A stretch of DNA of 21,384 nucleotides from Lysobacteraceae bacterium (GCA_017990865.1 JAGNNB010000007.1:1-21384); one strand, 5' to 3'. Numbered from the stretch's first letter, positions 1 through 8,237 are shown. Notes: generated from the letters alone by a model not told the origin. Program-made: numbers and translations.

Positions 1-1
1 G

Positions 2-1597
2 ATGAGCGCAAAGCCTTGGGGACGCATTCGGCGCATCGCCGCCTGGGGGCTGTTTTCGCTGCTGGCGCTGGTGGGCAGCGGCGCGCTGTTGGCCGACCGG
101 CTGACGCCGCCCGCGACCGGCGAACCGAGCGCCGCGCTGCCGGTGGTTGCGCACACCGATTCGAAATCGACCGCGCTGGACCGCGAGATCGGACCGATGC
201 TCGCCGAGCATCCGGGCCAAACCGGGGCACTGCTGCTGAGCGACGGGGTCGATGCCTTCGCCGCGCGCGCGCTGTCGGCGCAGAAGGCCGAGCGCAGTTT
301 GGACATGATGTACTACATCTGGCACGACGACCTCACCGGCCGTCTGCTCGGGCGCGAGGCATGGCGCGCGGCCGAACGCGGCGTGCGCGTGCGCATGTTG
401 CTGGACGATATGAACGCCAGGGGCATGGACTCGAAGCTATTGCTGCTCGACGGCCATCCGAATATCGAAATCCGCCTCTACAACCCGTTCCGCAATCGCA
501 AAGGCGTCGCGCGGGTGTTTGAACTGGCGCAACGCTTCGTCAGCGTCAATCACCGCATGCACAACAAGGCGTGGATCGCCGACAACCGGTTCGCGGTGTT
601 GGGCGGGCGCAATATCGGCACGGAGTATTTCGGCGCGAGCGACGAGGTGAACTTCCGCGACTTGGACATCGCGATGTTCGGCCCGGCCGTGGGCGAAGCC
701 AGCTCGGTGTTCGACCGCTATTGGAACAGCGCCGCCGCGGTGCCTTTGGCCGGGCTGGCGGACGCGCCGCACGACGGGTTCGAGTCGATCGCCGACGCGA
801 TCGAAGCCGAAGCGACCGGCCCCGCCGCGCAGCGGTATCTGCAGCGGGTGGCGGCTTCGCCGAATGTCCGCGATTACGCCGGCGAACGCCTGGAACCGTT
901 TTGGAGCGCGCGCATCCACGTCGTTTCCGATCCGCCGCTGAAATGGCAAGAGGATCGCGACGACGACAGCCGCCGAAGCGATTGGCTGGTCAACCGCATC
1001 GTCGACGATCTGTCCGGCGCCAAGCGCAAAGCGCTGCTGATTTCGCCGTATTTCGTGCCCGGGCCGCAAGCGACCGCCGCGCTCACGAAAATGGCCGGCG
1101 AAGGCGCCGTCGTGGGCGTGGTCACCAACTCGCTGGCGGCCAACGACGTGGCCGCGGTGTACAGCGCGTATCGGCCGTATCGCGACACCTTGCTGCGCGG
1201 CGGCGTGCGCGTCTACGAATTGCGCGCGCAGGGGCACCCCGGCAGCAGTCTGTTCGGCAGCAGCGGCGCGAGTCTGCACACGAAAGCCTACAGCGTCGAC
1301 GATATCCGCGGTTTCATCGGCTCGTTCAATCTCGATGCGCGTTCGGCGTATCTCAACACCGAAATGGGCGTGATCTTCGAAGACGCCGCGCTGGCGCGCG
1401 CGGTTCGCGAGGAATATCTGCGTCTGGCCGGCCCTGAATTGAGTTATTCGATTCGACTGAACGGCGACGGCACCGCGCAGTGGTTGGATGCCGCCGCGCA
1501 ACCGCCGCGATTGCTGGGCACCGAACCCGACACCACGCGCATGCAGCGCGCGACCGCGACCGCGATGGGGTGGTTGCCGCTGGAGTCGCAGCTTTGA
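2..1597 (+). CDS. Phospholipase D family protein (cardiolipin synthase-like), membrane-anchored
   Basis: The 531-residue protein carries two complete HKD motifs of the phospholipase D superfamily: H187-N-K189 with D194, and H426-T-K428 with D433. Each is followed by the usual G/S-x-x-N segment (GGRN about 201-204, GSFN about 440-443). Family members cleave or transfer phosphatidyl groups through a covalent phospho-histidine; bacterial two-HKD proteins are often cardiolipin synthases or phospholipases. Residues 12-31 are hydrophobic after an Arg-rich start, so they form a signal anchor or an uncleaved signal peptide, placing the catalytic part in the periplasm. The length fits the PLD-like/ClsC-type proteins. 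The ATG is the second base of the window, so no upstream sequence or ribosome binding site can be seen and a longer N-terminus cannot be excluded. The next gene follows after 22 bases and may be co-transcribed. The exact substrate is unknown. Confidence 0.9.
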   Translation: MSAKPWGRIRRIAAWGLFSLLALVGSGALLADRLTPPATGEPSAALPVVAHTDSKSTALDREIGPMLAEHPGQTGALLLSDGVDAFAARALSAQKAERSLDMMYYIWHDDLTGRLLGREAWRAAERGVRVRMLLDDMNARGMDSKLLLLDGHPNIEIRLYNPFRNRKGVARVFELAQRFVSVNHRMHNKAWIADNRFAVLGGRNIGTEYFGASDEVNFRDLDIAMFGPAVGEASSVFDRYWNSAAAVPLAGLADAPHDGFESIADAIEAEATGPAAQRYLQRVAASPNVRDYAGERLEPFWSARIHVVSDPPLKWQEDRDDDSRRSDWLVNRIVDDLSGAKRKALLISPYFVPGPQATAALTKMAGEGAVVGVVTNSLAANDVAAVYSAYRPYRDTLLRGGVRVYELRAQGHPGSSLFGSSGASLHTKAYSVDDIRGFIGSFNLDARSAYLNTEMGVIFEDAALARAVREEYLRLAGPELSYSIRLNGDGTAQWLDAAAQPPRLLGTEPDTTRMQRATATAMGWLPLESQL

Positions 1598-1619
1598 TCG
1601 AACTTTGAACGAGACCGTC

Positions 1620-2918
1620 ATGCACGAAGACGTACGCAACGAAGAATCACCCCTACACGAAGAGGCGCTGCGCATCGCTGCGGATAGCGGCGATCGCGAT
1701 GCCGCATTTCGATTGGGCGTCGCGCTGATCGGGCACGGCGATTTCGGCGCCGCCGCGCCGCGTTTGTACAGCGCCGCGGAAGCCGGCCATGCAGGCGCGA
1801 TGTTGGAGATGGGCCGCTTGATGCTGTACGGCATGCTGTCGGTGCCCGATCCGCGCCAAGCCGTGCATTGGTTCGAACGCGCCGAACGCGCGGGCGCGCC
1901 TGCGGCGGGCGATTTCCTGCTGCAGATCGCGCTGGGCGGCATCGCCTTGCCGCGCGATGCGCGCATCAACGAACGCCTGCATCGCGGCGTGCAGACCGAT
2001 TATCCGCCCGCGCTGTTGACCGCGGCGCTGCACTTCGGACGCAAACCGCATCCGGACGATCAAACGCTGTGCCTGCAACTGCTCGAACGCGGCGCCGCGC
2101 GCGGCGATGTCGTCGCCGCTGCGTTGTTGGCCGAGCGACTCGCGCACGGTGAAGGCTGCGCGCCGCAACCGGAGGCCGCCGAAGATTTGCGCGCGCAGTG
2201 CGCCCGCGACGGCTTCGCGCCGCTGCCCGCATTCACGCTGCCGCCGCCCGGCGAACACGGCCCGCCGCGGCAACTGGCGATGGAAGACACCTTGCGTGCG
2301 CCTGCGGCGAAGTCGCTGAGCGAAGCGCCGCGCGTGTCGGTGATCGATCGACTTCTCTCCGCGGACGAATGCCGGCTGTTGATCGCGGCGTCGCGCCCGC
2401 TGCTGCATCCGTCGCAAACCGCCGATCCGATCACCGGCGTGCCCGACACGATGGCGGTACGCACCAGCCACGAAGCGAGCTTCGATCCGCTGGTGGAAAC
2501 CAGCGCGATCCGCTCGATTTTGTTGCGCATGGCGGCGGCATCCGGCATCGATTTGCCGCAAGCCGAACAACTCACCGTGCTGCATTACGGTCCAGGTCAA
2601 CAATACCGTCCGCATCGCGACTATCTGCCGGCCTCGACGCTGCAAATGGATCGCCCGTTAGCCGGCAATCGCGGACGGACGGTGTGCGTGTATCTCAACC
2701 CGGTCGAAGCCGGTGGCGAAACCGAATTCCCGGCGGCGGGTTTGAAAGTGGCGCCGATGCCGGGCCGCGCGGTGATCTTCGACAGCATGCGTTTCGACGA
2801 TGCGCATCCAGAAGGTCGCCTCGACCCCGACTCGCTGCACGCCGGTTTGCCGGTGATAGCGGGCGAGAAATGGCTCGCGACGCTGTGGATTCGGCAACGG
2901 CGCTATCGGGATTTTTGA
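1620..2918 (+). CDS. Sel1/TPR-repeat prolyl 4-hydroxylase-like 2-oxoglutarate/Fe(II) dioxygenase
   Basis: The 432-residue protein has two parts. Residues about 13-195 are alpha-helical and Ala-rich, with Sel1-like repeat signatures (for example GHAGAMLEMGRLMLYG near 56-71 and DPRQAVHWFERAERAG near 77-92). Residues about 237-428 match the P4Hc catalytic domain: H332 and D334 (PHRDY) with H407 form the iron-binding triad, and K417 (GEKWLATLW) should bind the 2-oxoglutarate carboxylate. The enzyme would hydroxylate a prolyl, or another residue, in a protein substrate, and the repeat part would recognise that partner. No signal peptide is visible, so it is probably cytoplasmic. The reading frame is open upstream to about 1488, but ATG 1620 was chosen because it lies just after the stop of the preceding gene and starts the conserved-looking protein. 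The substrate is unknown. Confidence 0.88.
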   Translation: MHEDVRNEESPLHEEALRIAADSGDRDAAFRLGVALIGHGDFGAAAPRLYSAAEAGHAGAMLEMGRLMLYGMLSVPDPRQAVHWFERAERAGAPAAGDFLLQIALGGIALPRDARINERLHRGVQTDYPPALLTAALHFGRKPHPDDQTLCLQLLERGAARGDVVAAALLAERLAHGEGCAPQPEAAEDLRAQCARDGFAPLPAFTLPPPGEHGPPRQLAMEDTLRAPAAKSLSEAPRVSVIDRLLSADECRLLIAASRPLLHPSQTADPITGVPDTMAVRTSHEASFDPLVETSAIRSILLRMAAASGIDLPQAEQLTVLHYGPGQQYRPHRDYLPASTLQMDRPLAGNRGRTVCVYLNPVEAGGETEFPAAGLKVAPMPGRAVIFDSMRFDDAHPEGRLDPDSLHAGLPVIAGEKWLATLWIRQRRYRDF

Positions 2919-2973
2919 AGCGGGATTTTTGAATCAGTATTTCTGAATCGGGATTTCTGAACGCGCATTTGAG
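2908..2973. repeat. 14-bp tandem repeat across the stop codon of the hydroxylase gene
   Basis: Four units with exact 14-bp spacing are visible: GGGATTTTTGAAGC at 2908, GGGATTTTTGAATC at 2922, AGTATTTCTGAATC at 2936 and GGGATTTCTGAACG at 2950. A decayed partial unit (CGCATTTGAG) starts at 2964. The first unit contains the last two codons and the TGA stop of the upstream gene. The repeat therefore probably grew by duplication of the gene's own 3' end, and copy-number changes would leave the protein intact. It is AT-rich compared with its surroundings. No function is evident. Confidence 0.85.
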
Positions 2974-3325
2974 GCTCTCGCGTCGCGCGACCGATATCGC
3001 GCAGCGCAGATAGTCGGCCCGGCTGAACGATCTTCAGAGCGCTGAAGGCGGCTTAGCACAGACGTCGCGTGTCGAAGTCCGCTCCGCCAGACGGCGATCG
3101 CCGAATTTGTCCAACGCTGTCGGAAACATCGTCGCGAGACCCTACGTCAGACGCACCCGCACGCCATGCGGCACCGCACGGCCCCGCGCGGACTATTCCA
3201 TTAGACTATGCGCCCGCGCCCCCGCCGCGGACCCGCCGACGAGTCGTCGATCCCTTTGTGATCAACGACTTGCCTCACTTTCCGGCGCCCGCCTCGGGCT
3301 CGACGCCGGCGCAACGGAGTTTTCG
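2974..3325. other. Intergenic region upstream of leucine dehydrogenase
   Basis: About 350 bases without a credible gene. One small plus-strand open frame (3069-3329) is Pro/Arg/Ser-rich and low in complexity and looks like chance coding in GC-rich DNA. A -10-like TAGACT lies at 3202-3207 but has no acceptable -35 at 16-18 bases. GGAG at 3316-3319, six bases before ATG 3326, is a good Shine-Dalgarno sequence for leucine dehydrogenase. The promoter of that gene should lie here, but I cannot place it. Confidence 0.5.
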
Positions 3326-4426
3326 ATGATTTTCGAACACGTCGATCAATACGGCCACGAGCAGGTCGTGTTCTGTCACAACAAAGACGCGGGGCTCAAA
3401 GCCATCATCGCGATCCACAACACGGTGCTCGGGCCGTCGCTGGGCGGCTTGCGGATGTGGCCGTACAAAACCGAGCAGGACGCGCTGAACGACGTGCTGC
3501 GTCTCTCGCGCGGCATGACCTACAAGAACGCGGTGGCCGGCTTGAACATCGGCGGCGGCAAGGCCGTGATCATCGGCGACCCGTCCAAAGACAAGTCCGA
3601 AGCGCTGTTCCGCGCCTTCGGTAAATTCGTCGATTCGCTGGGCGGCCGCTACATCACCGCCGAGGACGTCGGCATCGACGTTAACGACATGGAATACGTG
3701 TACCGCGAAACCGAATTCGTCACCGGCGTGCATCAAGTCCACGGCGGTTCGGGCGATCCCTCGCCGTTCACCGCCTACGGCACGTTGCAGGGCTTGATGG
3801 CCACGCTGAATCGCAAATACGGCGACGAGGAAGTCGGCCGCCACAGCTATGCGGTGCAGGGCCTCGGCCACGTCGGCATGGAGTTCGTGAAGCTGCTGAA
3901 GGAACGCGGCGCCAAGATTTTCGTCACCGACATCAACAAGACCCTGGTCGAGCAGGCGGTCGAAGACTACGGCGCCGAAGCGGTGGCACCTGAAGAGATC
4001 TACGACGTCAATGCCGACGTGTATTCGCCCTGCGCGCTGGGCGGTACGATCAACGAACTGACCTTGCCGCGTTTGAAAGCCAAGATCATCTGCGGCGCGG
4101 CCAACAACCAGCTCGCCAACAACGCCATCGGCGACGAAGTGCAGAAGCGCGGCATCGTCTACGCGCCCGACTACGCGGTGAACGCGGGCGGCGTGATGAA
4201 CGTGTCGCTGGAGATCGACGGCTACAACCGCGAACGCGCGATGCGCATGATGCGCACGATTTACCACAACCTCGGCCGCATCTACGAAATCTCCGATCGC
4301 GACAAGATCCCGACCTATCTGGCCGCGGACCGTCTGGCCGAAGAACGCATCGCCGCGATCGGCAAACTGAAACTGCCGATGGGCCGCTCCGCACCGCGTT
4401 TCCTCGGAAGAATGCGCGGGCATTGA
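3326..4426 (+). CDS. Leucine dehydrogenase (Glu/Leu/Phe/Val dehydrogenase family)
   Basis: The enzyme oxidatively deaminates leucine (and usually valine and isoleucine) with NAD+, giving 2-ketoisocaproate and ammonia. This is the entry step to leucine breakdown and to iso-branched fatty-acid primers. The 366-residue length is that of the family. The dimerisation/substrate domain includes LGGLRMWPY (about 39-47), K67 in GMTYKNA and the catalytic K79 in NIGGGKAVIIGDP. The nucleotide-binding domain has the Rossmann motif G179-L-G-H-V-G184 followed by D in VTDIN. APDYAVNAGGVMNV near the C-terminus is also typical. The frame is open upstream to 3107, but ATG 3326 with GGAG six bases before it gives the family's normal N-terminus (MIFEHVDQYGHEQV). 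Isovaleryl-CoA dehydrogenase, from the same pathway, follows on the same strand. Confidence 0.96.
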   Translation: MIFEHVDQYGHEQVVFCHNKDAGLKAIIAIHNTVLGPSLGGLRMWPYKTEQDALNDVLRLSRGMTYKNAVAGLNIGGGKAVIIGDPSKDKSEALFRAFGKFVDSLGGRYITAEDVGIDVNDMEYVYRETEFVTGVHQVHGGSGDPSPFTAYGTLQGLMATLNRKYGDEEVGRHSYAVQGLGHVGMEFVKLLKERGAKIFVTDINKTLVEQAVEDYGAEAVAPEEIYDVNADVYSPCALGGTINELTLPRLKAKIICGAANNQLANNAIGDEVQKRGIVYAPDYAVNAGGVMNVSLEIDGYNRERAMRMMRTIYHNLGRIYEISDRDKIPTYLAADRLAEERIAAIGKLKLPMGRSAPRFLGRMRGH

Positions 4427-4431
4427 GAGCC

Positions 4432-4568
4432 GGGAATCGGGAATGGGGAATCGGAAATCGTTGAAAGCGATTGAATCCGACTTCATTCCCGATCGCCGCG
4501 AAGGCCCAAAACCATGCTGATCTTTGTTTTTCGCTTTTGCTCTTCCCGATTCCCCATTCCCGATTCCC
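4432..4568. repeat. Inverted repeat of GGGAATC/GGGAATG heptamers (xanthomonad-type intergenic element)
   Basis: The 23 bases at 4432-4454 are perfectly complementary to 4546-4568, with a 91-base interval. Each arm is made of 7-bp units alternating GGGAATC and GGGAATG, and the right arm extends by about one more unit (to about 4575). The element starts six bases after the leucine dehydrogenase stop and ends within 20 bases of the isovaleryl-CoA dehydrogenase start. In RNA the arms could form a strong stem. I recall such heptamer repeats as frequent between genes of Lysobacter and Xanthomonas; on the minus strand they translate to spurious [12 protein letters not shown] peptides. Confidence 0.85.
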
Positions 4569-4586
4569 CACTCCCGGCCCCAACCC

Positions 4587-5744
4587 ATGCGCCCATTCCC
4601 CCTCGGTGAAGATATCGATGCCTTGCGCGATGCGGTGCGGCGTTTCGCCGAGGCCGAGATCGCGCCGCGCGCGGCGAAAATCGACGAAGAGAACGCCTTT
4701 CCGCAAGACCTGTGGTCGAAGCTGGGCGAGTTGGGCTTGCTCGGCATCACCGTGCCCGGCGAATACGGCGGCAGCGAGATGGGTTATCTGGCGCATCTGG
4801 TCGCGATGGAGGAAATCTCCCGCGCGTCCGGTTCGGTGGGTTTGAGCTACGGCGCGCACTCCAATCTGTGCGTGAGCAATCTGTACGCCAACGCCAACGA
4901 AGCGCAACGTCGGAAATACCTGCCGAAACTGTGCAGCGGCGAATGGAAGGGCGCGCTGGCGATGAGCGAACCGGGCGCGGGTTCGGACGTGGTCGGCTCG
5001 ATGTCCTGCCGCGCGGAGCTGAAGGGCGACCGCTGGATCGCCAACGGCAACAAGATGTGGATCACCAACGGCCCCGAAGCCGACGTCTTGATCGTCTACA
5101 TGCGCACCGCCAGCCGCGAGCTGGGTTCCAAGTGCATGACCGCCTTCATCGTCGAGCGCGGCATGCCCGGGTTTTCCACCGCGCAGAAGCTGGACAAACT
5201 CGGCATGCGCGGCAGCAACACCTGCGAACTAGTGTTCGAGAACTGCGAAATCCCGAAAGAGAACGTGCTGGGCGACACCAACAACGGCGTGCGCGTGTTG
5301 ATGAGCGGCTTGAACACCGAGCGTCTGGTGCTGACCGGCGGCCCGCTGGGGTTGATGCAAGCGGCGATGGACGTCGCCCTGCCCTACGTGCGCGAGCGCC
5401 GCCAGTTCGGCCAGGCCATCGGCACCTTCGGCATCATGCAAGCCAAGATCGCCGACATGTACACCGCGCTGCAGTCCAGTCGCGCCTTCGCCTATCAGGT
5501 CGCGCGCGATTACGATGCCGGCCACAAGTCGCGCATCGACGCCGCGAGCTGCTTGATGCACGCCTCGGAAGCCGCCGTGCAAGTGGCGCTGGAAGCCATT
5601 CAAGCGCTCGGCGGCAACGGCTACATCAACGAATACTCGACCGGCCGCATCCTGCGCGACGCCAAACTCTACGCGATCGGCGCCGGCACGAACGAAATCC
5701 GCCGCATGCTGATCGGCCGCGAGTTGTACAACGGCAATAGTTGA
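4587..5744 (+). CDS. Isovaleryl-CoA dehydrogenase (acyl-CoA dehydrogenase family)
   Basis: This FAD enzyme oxidises isovaleryl-CoA to 3-methylcrotonyl-CoA in leucine degradation and passes electrons to ETF. The 385-residue protein shows acyl-CoA dehydrogenase signature 1, [13 protein letters not shown], at 123-135, the WITNG segment near 158, and the C-terminal signature [22 protein letters not shown]. The catalytic base is E245 in [16 protein letters not shown] glutamate at this inner position is diagnostic of isovaleryl-CoA rather than short- or medium-chain dehydrogenases. The open frame begins at 4524, but its first 21 residues are translated repeat DNA, so ATG 4587 is preferred. It lacks a clear Shine-Dalgarno sequence (it is preceded by GGCCCCAACCC). 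The gene is 160 bases downstream of leucine dehydrogenase, with the inverted repeat between them. Confidence 0.94.
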   Translation: MRPFPLGEDIDALRDAVRRFAEAEIAPRAAKIDEENAFPQDLWSKLGELGLLGITVPGEYGGSEMGYLAHLVAMEEISRASGSVGLSYGAHSNLCVSNLYANANEAQRRKYLPKLCSGEWKGALAMSEPGAGSDVVGSMSCRAELKGDRWIANGNKMWITNGPEADVLIVYMRTASRELGSKCMTAFIVERGMPGFSTAQKLDKLGMRGSNTCELVFENCEIPKENVLGDTNNGVRVLMSGLNTERLVLTGGPLGLMQAAMDVALPYVRERRQFGQAIGTFGIMQAKIADMYTALQSSRAFAYQVARDYDAGHKSRIDAASCLMHASEAAVQVALEAIQALGGNGYINEYSTGRILRDAKLYAIGAGTNEIRRMLIGRELYNGNS

Positions 5745-5769
5745 ATTCCTGGGACATCAGCGTGGTGAT

Positions 5770-5787
5770 CGGCGCAGATTAGCGCCG
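5770..5787 (+). terminator. Hairpin after isovaleryl-CoA dehydrogenase, possible terminator
   Basis: CGGCGC (5770-5775) and GCGCCG (5782-5787) form a perfect 6-bp stem with loop AGATTA, 26 bases after the stop codon. No T-run follows, so it is not a canonical intrinsic terminator. It may act as an mRNA 3'-end stabiliser or a weak terminator. Confidence 0.35.
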
Positions 5788-5825
5788 TGCTGTCCTGTGA
5801 TGGCGATCTTCGTCGTTTGCCTTCA

Positions 5826-5866
5826 GGGTCCGCGCTCATGCGGACATCCGCTACGACAAAGGACCC
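5826..5866 (+). promoter_or_regulatory. Leader with alternative hairpins over the ribosome binding site
   Basis: The leader of the downstream gene has two competing pairings. GTCCGC (5828-5833) pairs with GCGGAC (5840-5845), a perfect 6-bp stem with a 6-nt loop. GGGTCC (5826-5831), which overlaps the same bases, is complementary to GGACCC (5861-5866), and this second strand includes the GGA of the Shine-Dalgarno AAAGGA (5858-5863), six bases before ATG 5870. Only one pairing can form at a time. The local hairpin, probably favoured, leaves the ribosome binding site free. The pairings are seen directly; regulation is inferred. Confidence 0.35.
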
Positions 5867-5869
5867 GTC

Positions 5870-8185
5870 ATGTCTCCTCGCCTTCCCGGGCGCGCGATGC
5901 GCTTGCTATCGCCCGCCGTTTTTCCATGCGCGTTATTCGCCGCTTTTTGCGCCGCACTGGCCGCATCACCTGTCGCGGCGCAATCGAAAACCCGAGAGAT
6001 CGGTTCGTTGCGCGTTGCGACCTTCAATACCTACCTGCTGTCGAATCAATTCCGCTGTATCGACCATCGTCTGGCATGGGACCCGATCACGACCACGGAT
6101 TGCTTCGCGAAAGGCGATCTGCTCGGCCTGACGCTCGACCCCGAAGAAATCGACGCTGCCGCAGACGCAATCGCCAACAGCATTCTCTCGATCGAGAACG
6201 AGGTCGATATCGTCGTCCTCAATGAAGTATGGGACGAACGCGCCCGAGATCGCCTGGTCTTGCGCCTGTCTGCGGTGTTTCCATCGCACGTCTCCAAGAT
6301 CGACCTCGGCGCATCGCTGCCGCTGTCGGTCGTGTTGCCGGAACTCGGCGTGCCGGACGCATCATTGCCGCATATCAGCGGCGAGGACAGCGGCCTGATG
6401 CTGTTCGCGAAACGCGATGTGGAATTTCTGCCGTTCGCACGGGAAGCACCTGTCATTCTGCCTAGCGCGATCGAGGGCAACGTCCCGCACGTGCGAGCCG
6501 AAACGCTGAACGTTCGAGCCATCAGCGTAGATGCGCTCGCAGCGAAGGCAGTGGCTGCCGTGCACGTGCGTCAGCGGATCGGCACGCAGAATATCCGCGC
6601 ATACATCGTCTTCACGCACATGCAGGCCGACGATGAGTTCGCGGCTGTCCGTGAGCGACAATTGCAACAGATACGAAACTTCATCGAAGCGGAAGTGATC
6701 GATCCGAATCTTGGCGTCAAAGACGAACTCAAGCGCGTATTGGTCTTCGGCGATCTCAACATCGATGGCATGCGTGGCGTCATACCGACCTCGCTCTCGA
6801 AGCCACCCGTCAAGGAGGAGTGGCAGAACCGGTTCGCCTCCCCCGACGCGAGCGAGCAACCCTTCGACGACCTGTGGGCGACCACAACATCGGAGAAGGA
6901 CTTTGGTCCCACTTACCTGCGGGGCAGCATCGACGGCAGCAGCCGCTACGACTACGCGCTCGGCGTGCGGCCGCAAGGCCAAGTCCCTGAGGGCCTCGGA
7001 TTCTGCGCGCAGCACATGAAGATCCGGCTGGAGGACTCCTATAGCGACCACAGCGCACTGGTCTCCGATTTCAACCAGCCGTTCCCGTTCTGCAGCCCGC
7101 GGACCGCGCTGCAGCCCGCGTTCGACGCGATGGTGCCGGGCAGTCACGACGGCATCGCCGATGCGATCCGGATCGACCGTCCCGGTGCGATGCAGTGGTT
7201 CCATTTCCCGCTCGAAAGCGCGGCCACGATCGACGTCGTGATTCCTGCGACAACGCCCGTACGCAGCACGATGTTCGCCGCCGACAACCTGTCGAGACCG
7301 ATCGCGCCCGTGGAGAACAGCGCACGCGTCTCGACCTATTCGGTGCCCGACGATTTCTTCATTCGTATCGAAGGCAAGCAGCGGAGCTTCGCGGGCGACT
7401 ACACGGTCTCGTTCCTGCGCCGAAAATGTCTGTCCGCCGATCGCCCTTGCGTATTGACGCCGACGCTGCCGCAGGAGGCGGTCTTCCCGGCGAACAACCT
7501 GCTCGGTAACGAAGACAGCGCGTGGTTCCGGATCGCCGTCACCGACTTGCCCGATGGCGCGAAGTCGCAGGGAATCTCGATCATGTTCCGCGGACTGAAT
7601 GCGAATCTGAAGCCGACGCTGATGCTGGAATCCGACCCGAACGCAGTCGTCGACTCGGACACGTTCAGCATCAACGGCCGCGGGACCGTGATCACCTTCT
7701 CGCCGACCGCCGCGGCCAACTATCTGGTCAAGGTCACGCGCGGCGCCGACAAGAGCGCCGAACAGCGCATCCGGGTCGGCTGGGATACCAACCTGACCGT
7801 GGTCAAGGTGCGGTCACTGGTGTGCGCCGACGAAACCAACGGCATCGCGGGCTCGGAAGCCGGCGAAGACGAGATCGCGCATTTCGTCGAGTACGACGGC
7901 ATCTCTCGGCGCAACCCTACAGGCGGCTGGCGCGATTTCGACTGCAACACGAGCAACCACGAACGCGCGGATTTCGCCCAGACGATGAAGGCGCTCAAAG
8001 CCGCATCGACGTGGCTGCAGGAACAGGACGACGGCCACGACGACAACGATTCGCCGCGACAATCGATTCCGACGTTGGGGTCCGGCCAGTTGGAGGCACG
8101 CTCCGAAACGGTCCGTTGGGAATTCGAGGGCGGCACCTATTTCCTGCGCTTCGACCGGCTGAAAGGCTCGTCCGGCCGCGAGTGA
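5870..8185 (+). CDS. Secreted endonuclease/exonuclease/phosphatase-fold protein, sphingomyelinase C-like, with beta-rich C-terminal half
   Basis: The 771-residue protein begins with a signal peptide (hydrophobic about 11-34, likely cleavage after SPVAA-Q near 38). Residues about 46-405 match the EEP (DNase I-like) fold: N53 in VATFNTYLL, metal-binding E119 in DIVVLNEVWDE, H250 in FTHMQAD, D295/N297 in VFGDLNIDG, D361 in SRYDYALG and the terminal catalytic D393-H394 in YSDHSALVSDF. The set is complete, so activity is likely. The HMQAD and VFGDLNID wording resembles bacterial sphingomyelinase/phospholipase C enzymes more than nucleases. Residues about 410-771 appear to be two beta-sandwich modules, each with an F-R-I/F-H-F core as in pre-peptidase C-terminal (PPC) domains, perhaps for surface or lipid binding. 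ATG 5870 has AAAGGA six bases upstream. The substrate is uncertain: sphingomyelin, other phospholipids or nucleic acid. Parts of the gene are poorer in G+C than its neighbours. Confidence 0.82.
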   Translation: MSPRLPGRAMRLLSPAVFPCALFAAFCAALAASPVAAQSKTREIGSLRVATFNTYLLSNQFRCIDHRLAWDPITTTDCFAKGDLLGLTLDPEEIDAAADAIANSILSIENEVDIVVLNEVWDERARDRLVLRLSAVFPSHVSKIDLGASLPLSVVLPELGVPDASLPHISGEDSGLMLFAKRDVEFLPFAREAPVILPSAIEGNVPHVRAETLNVRAISVDALAAKAVAAVHVRQRIGTQNIRAYIVFTHMQADDEFAAVRERQLQQIRNFIEAEVIDPNLGVKDELKRVLVFGDLNIDGMRGVIPTSLSKPPVKEEWQNRFASPDASEQPFDDLWATTTSEKDFGPTYLRGSIDGSSRYDYALGVRPQGQVPEGLGFCAQHMKIRLEDSYSDHSALVSDFNQPFPFCSPRTALQPAFDAMVPGSHDGIADAIRIDRPGAMQWFHFPLESAATIDVVIPATTPVRSTMFAADNLSRPIAPVENSARVSTYSVPDDFFIRIEGKQRSFAGDYTVSFLRRKCLSADRPCVLTPTLPQEAVFPANNLLGNEDSAWFRIAVTDLPDGAKSQGISIMFRGLNANLKPTLMLESDPNAVVDSDTFSINGRGTVITFSPTAAANYLVKVTRGADKSAEQRIRVGWDTNLTVVKVRSLVCADETNGIAGSEAGEDEIAHFVEYDGISRRNPTGGWRDFDCNTSNHERADFAQTMKALKAASTWLQEQDDGHDDNDSPRQSIPTLGSGQLEARSETVRWEFEGGTYFLRFDRLKGSSGRE

Positions 8186-8237
8186 GTTCGCGCGGCAGAG
8201 TCCCTCTGCACGACGGGTGCGACTTCCGCGGTCGCAT

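Noticed and set aside
437..1969. A 510-residue open frame on the minus strand opposite the phospholipase D gene
   Set aside because: It is antisense to two genes with complete catalytic motifs, is very rich in Arg/Ala and shows no domain. It is the usual shadow of GC-rich coding sequence.
3069..3329. An 86-residue plus-strand open frame before leucine dehydrogenase
   Set aside because: It is Pro/Arg/Ser-rich, without domain or convincing ribosome binding site, and overlaps the leucine dehydrogenase start.
3275..4750. A 491-residue minus-strand open frame across leucine dehydrogenase and the inverted repeat, containing [12 protein letters not shown] peptides
   Set aside because: It is antisense to leucine dehydrogenase, and the peptide comes from the heptamer repeat. 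Similar spurious proteins are often annotated in xanthomonads.
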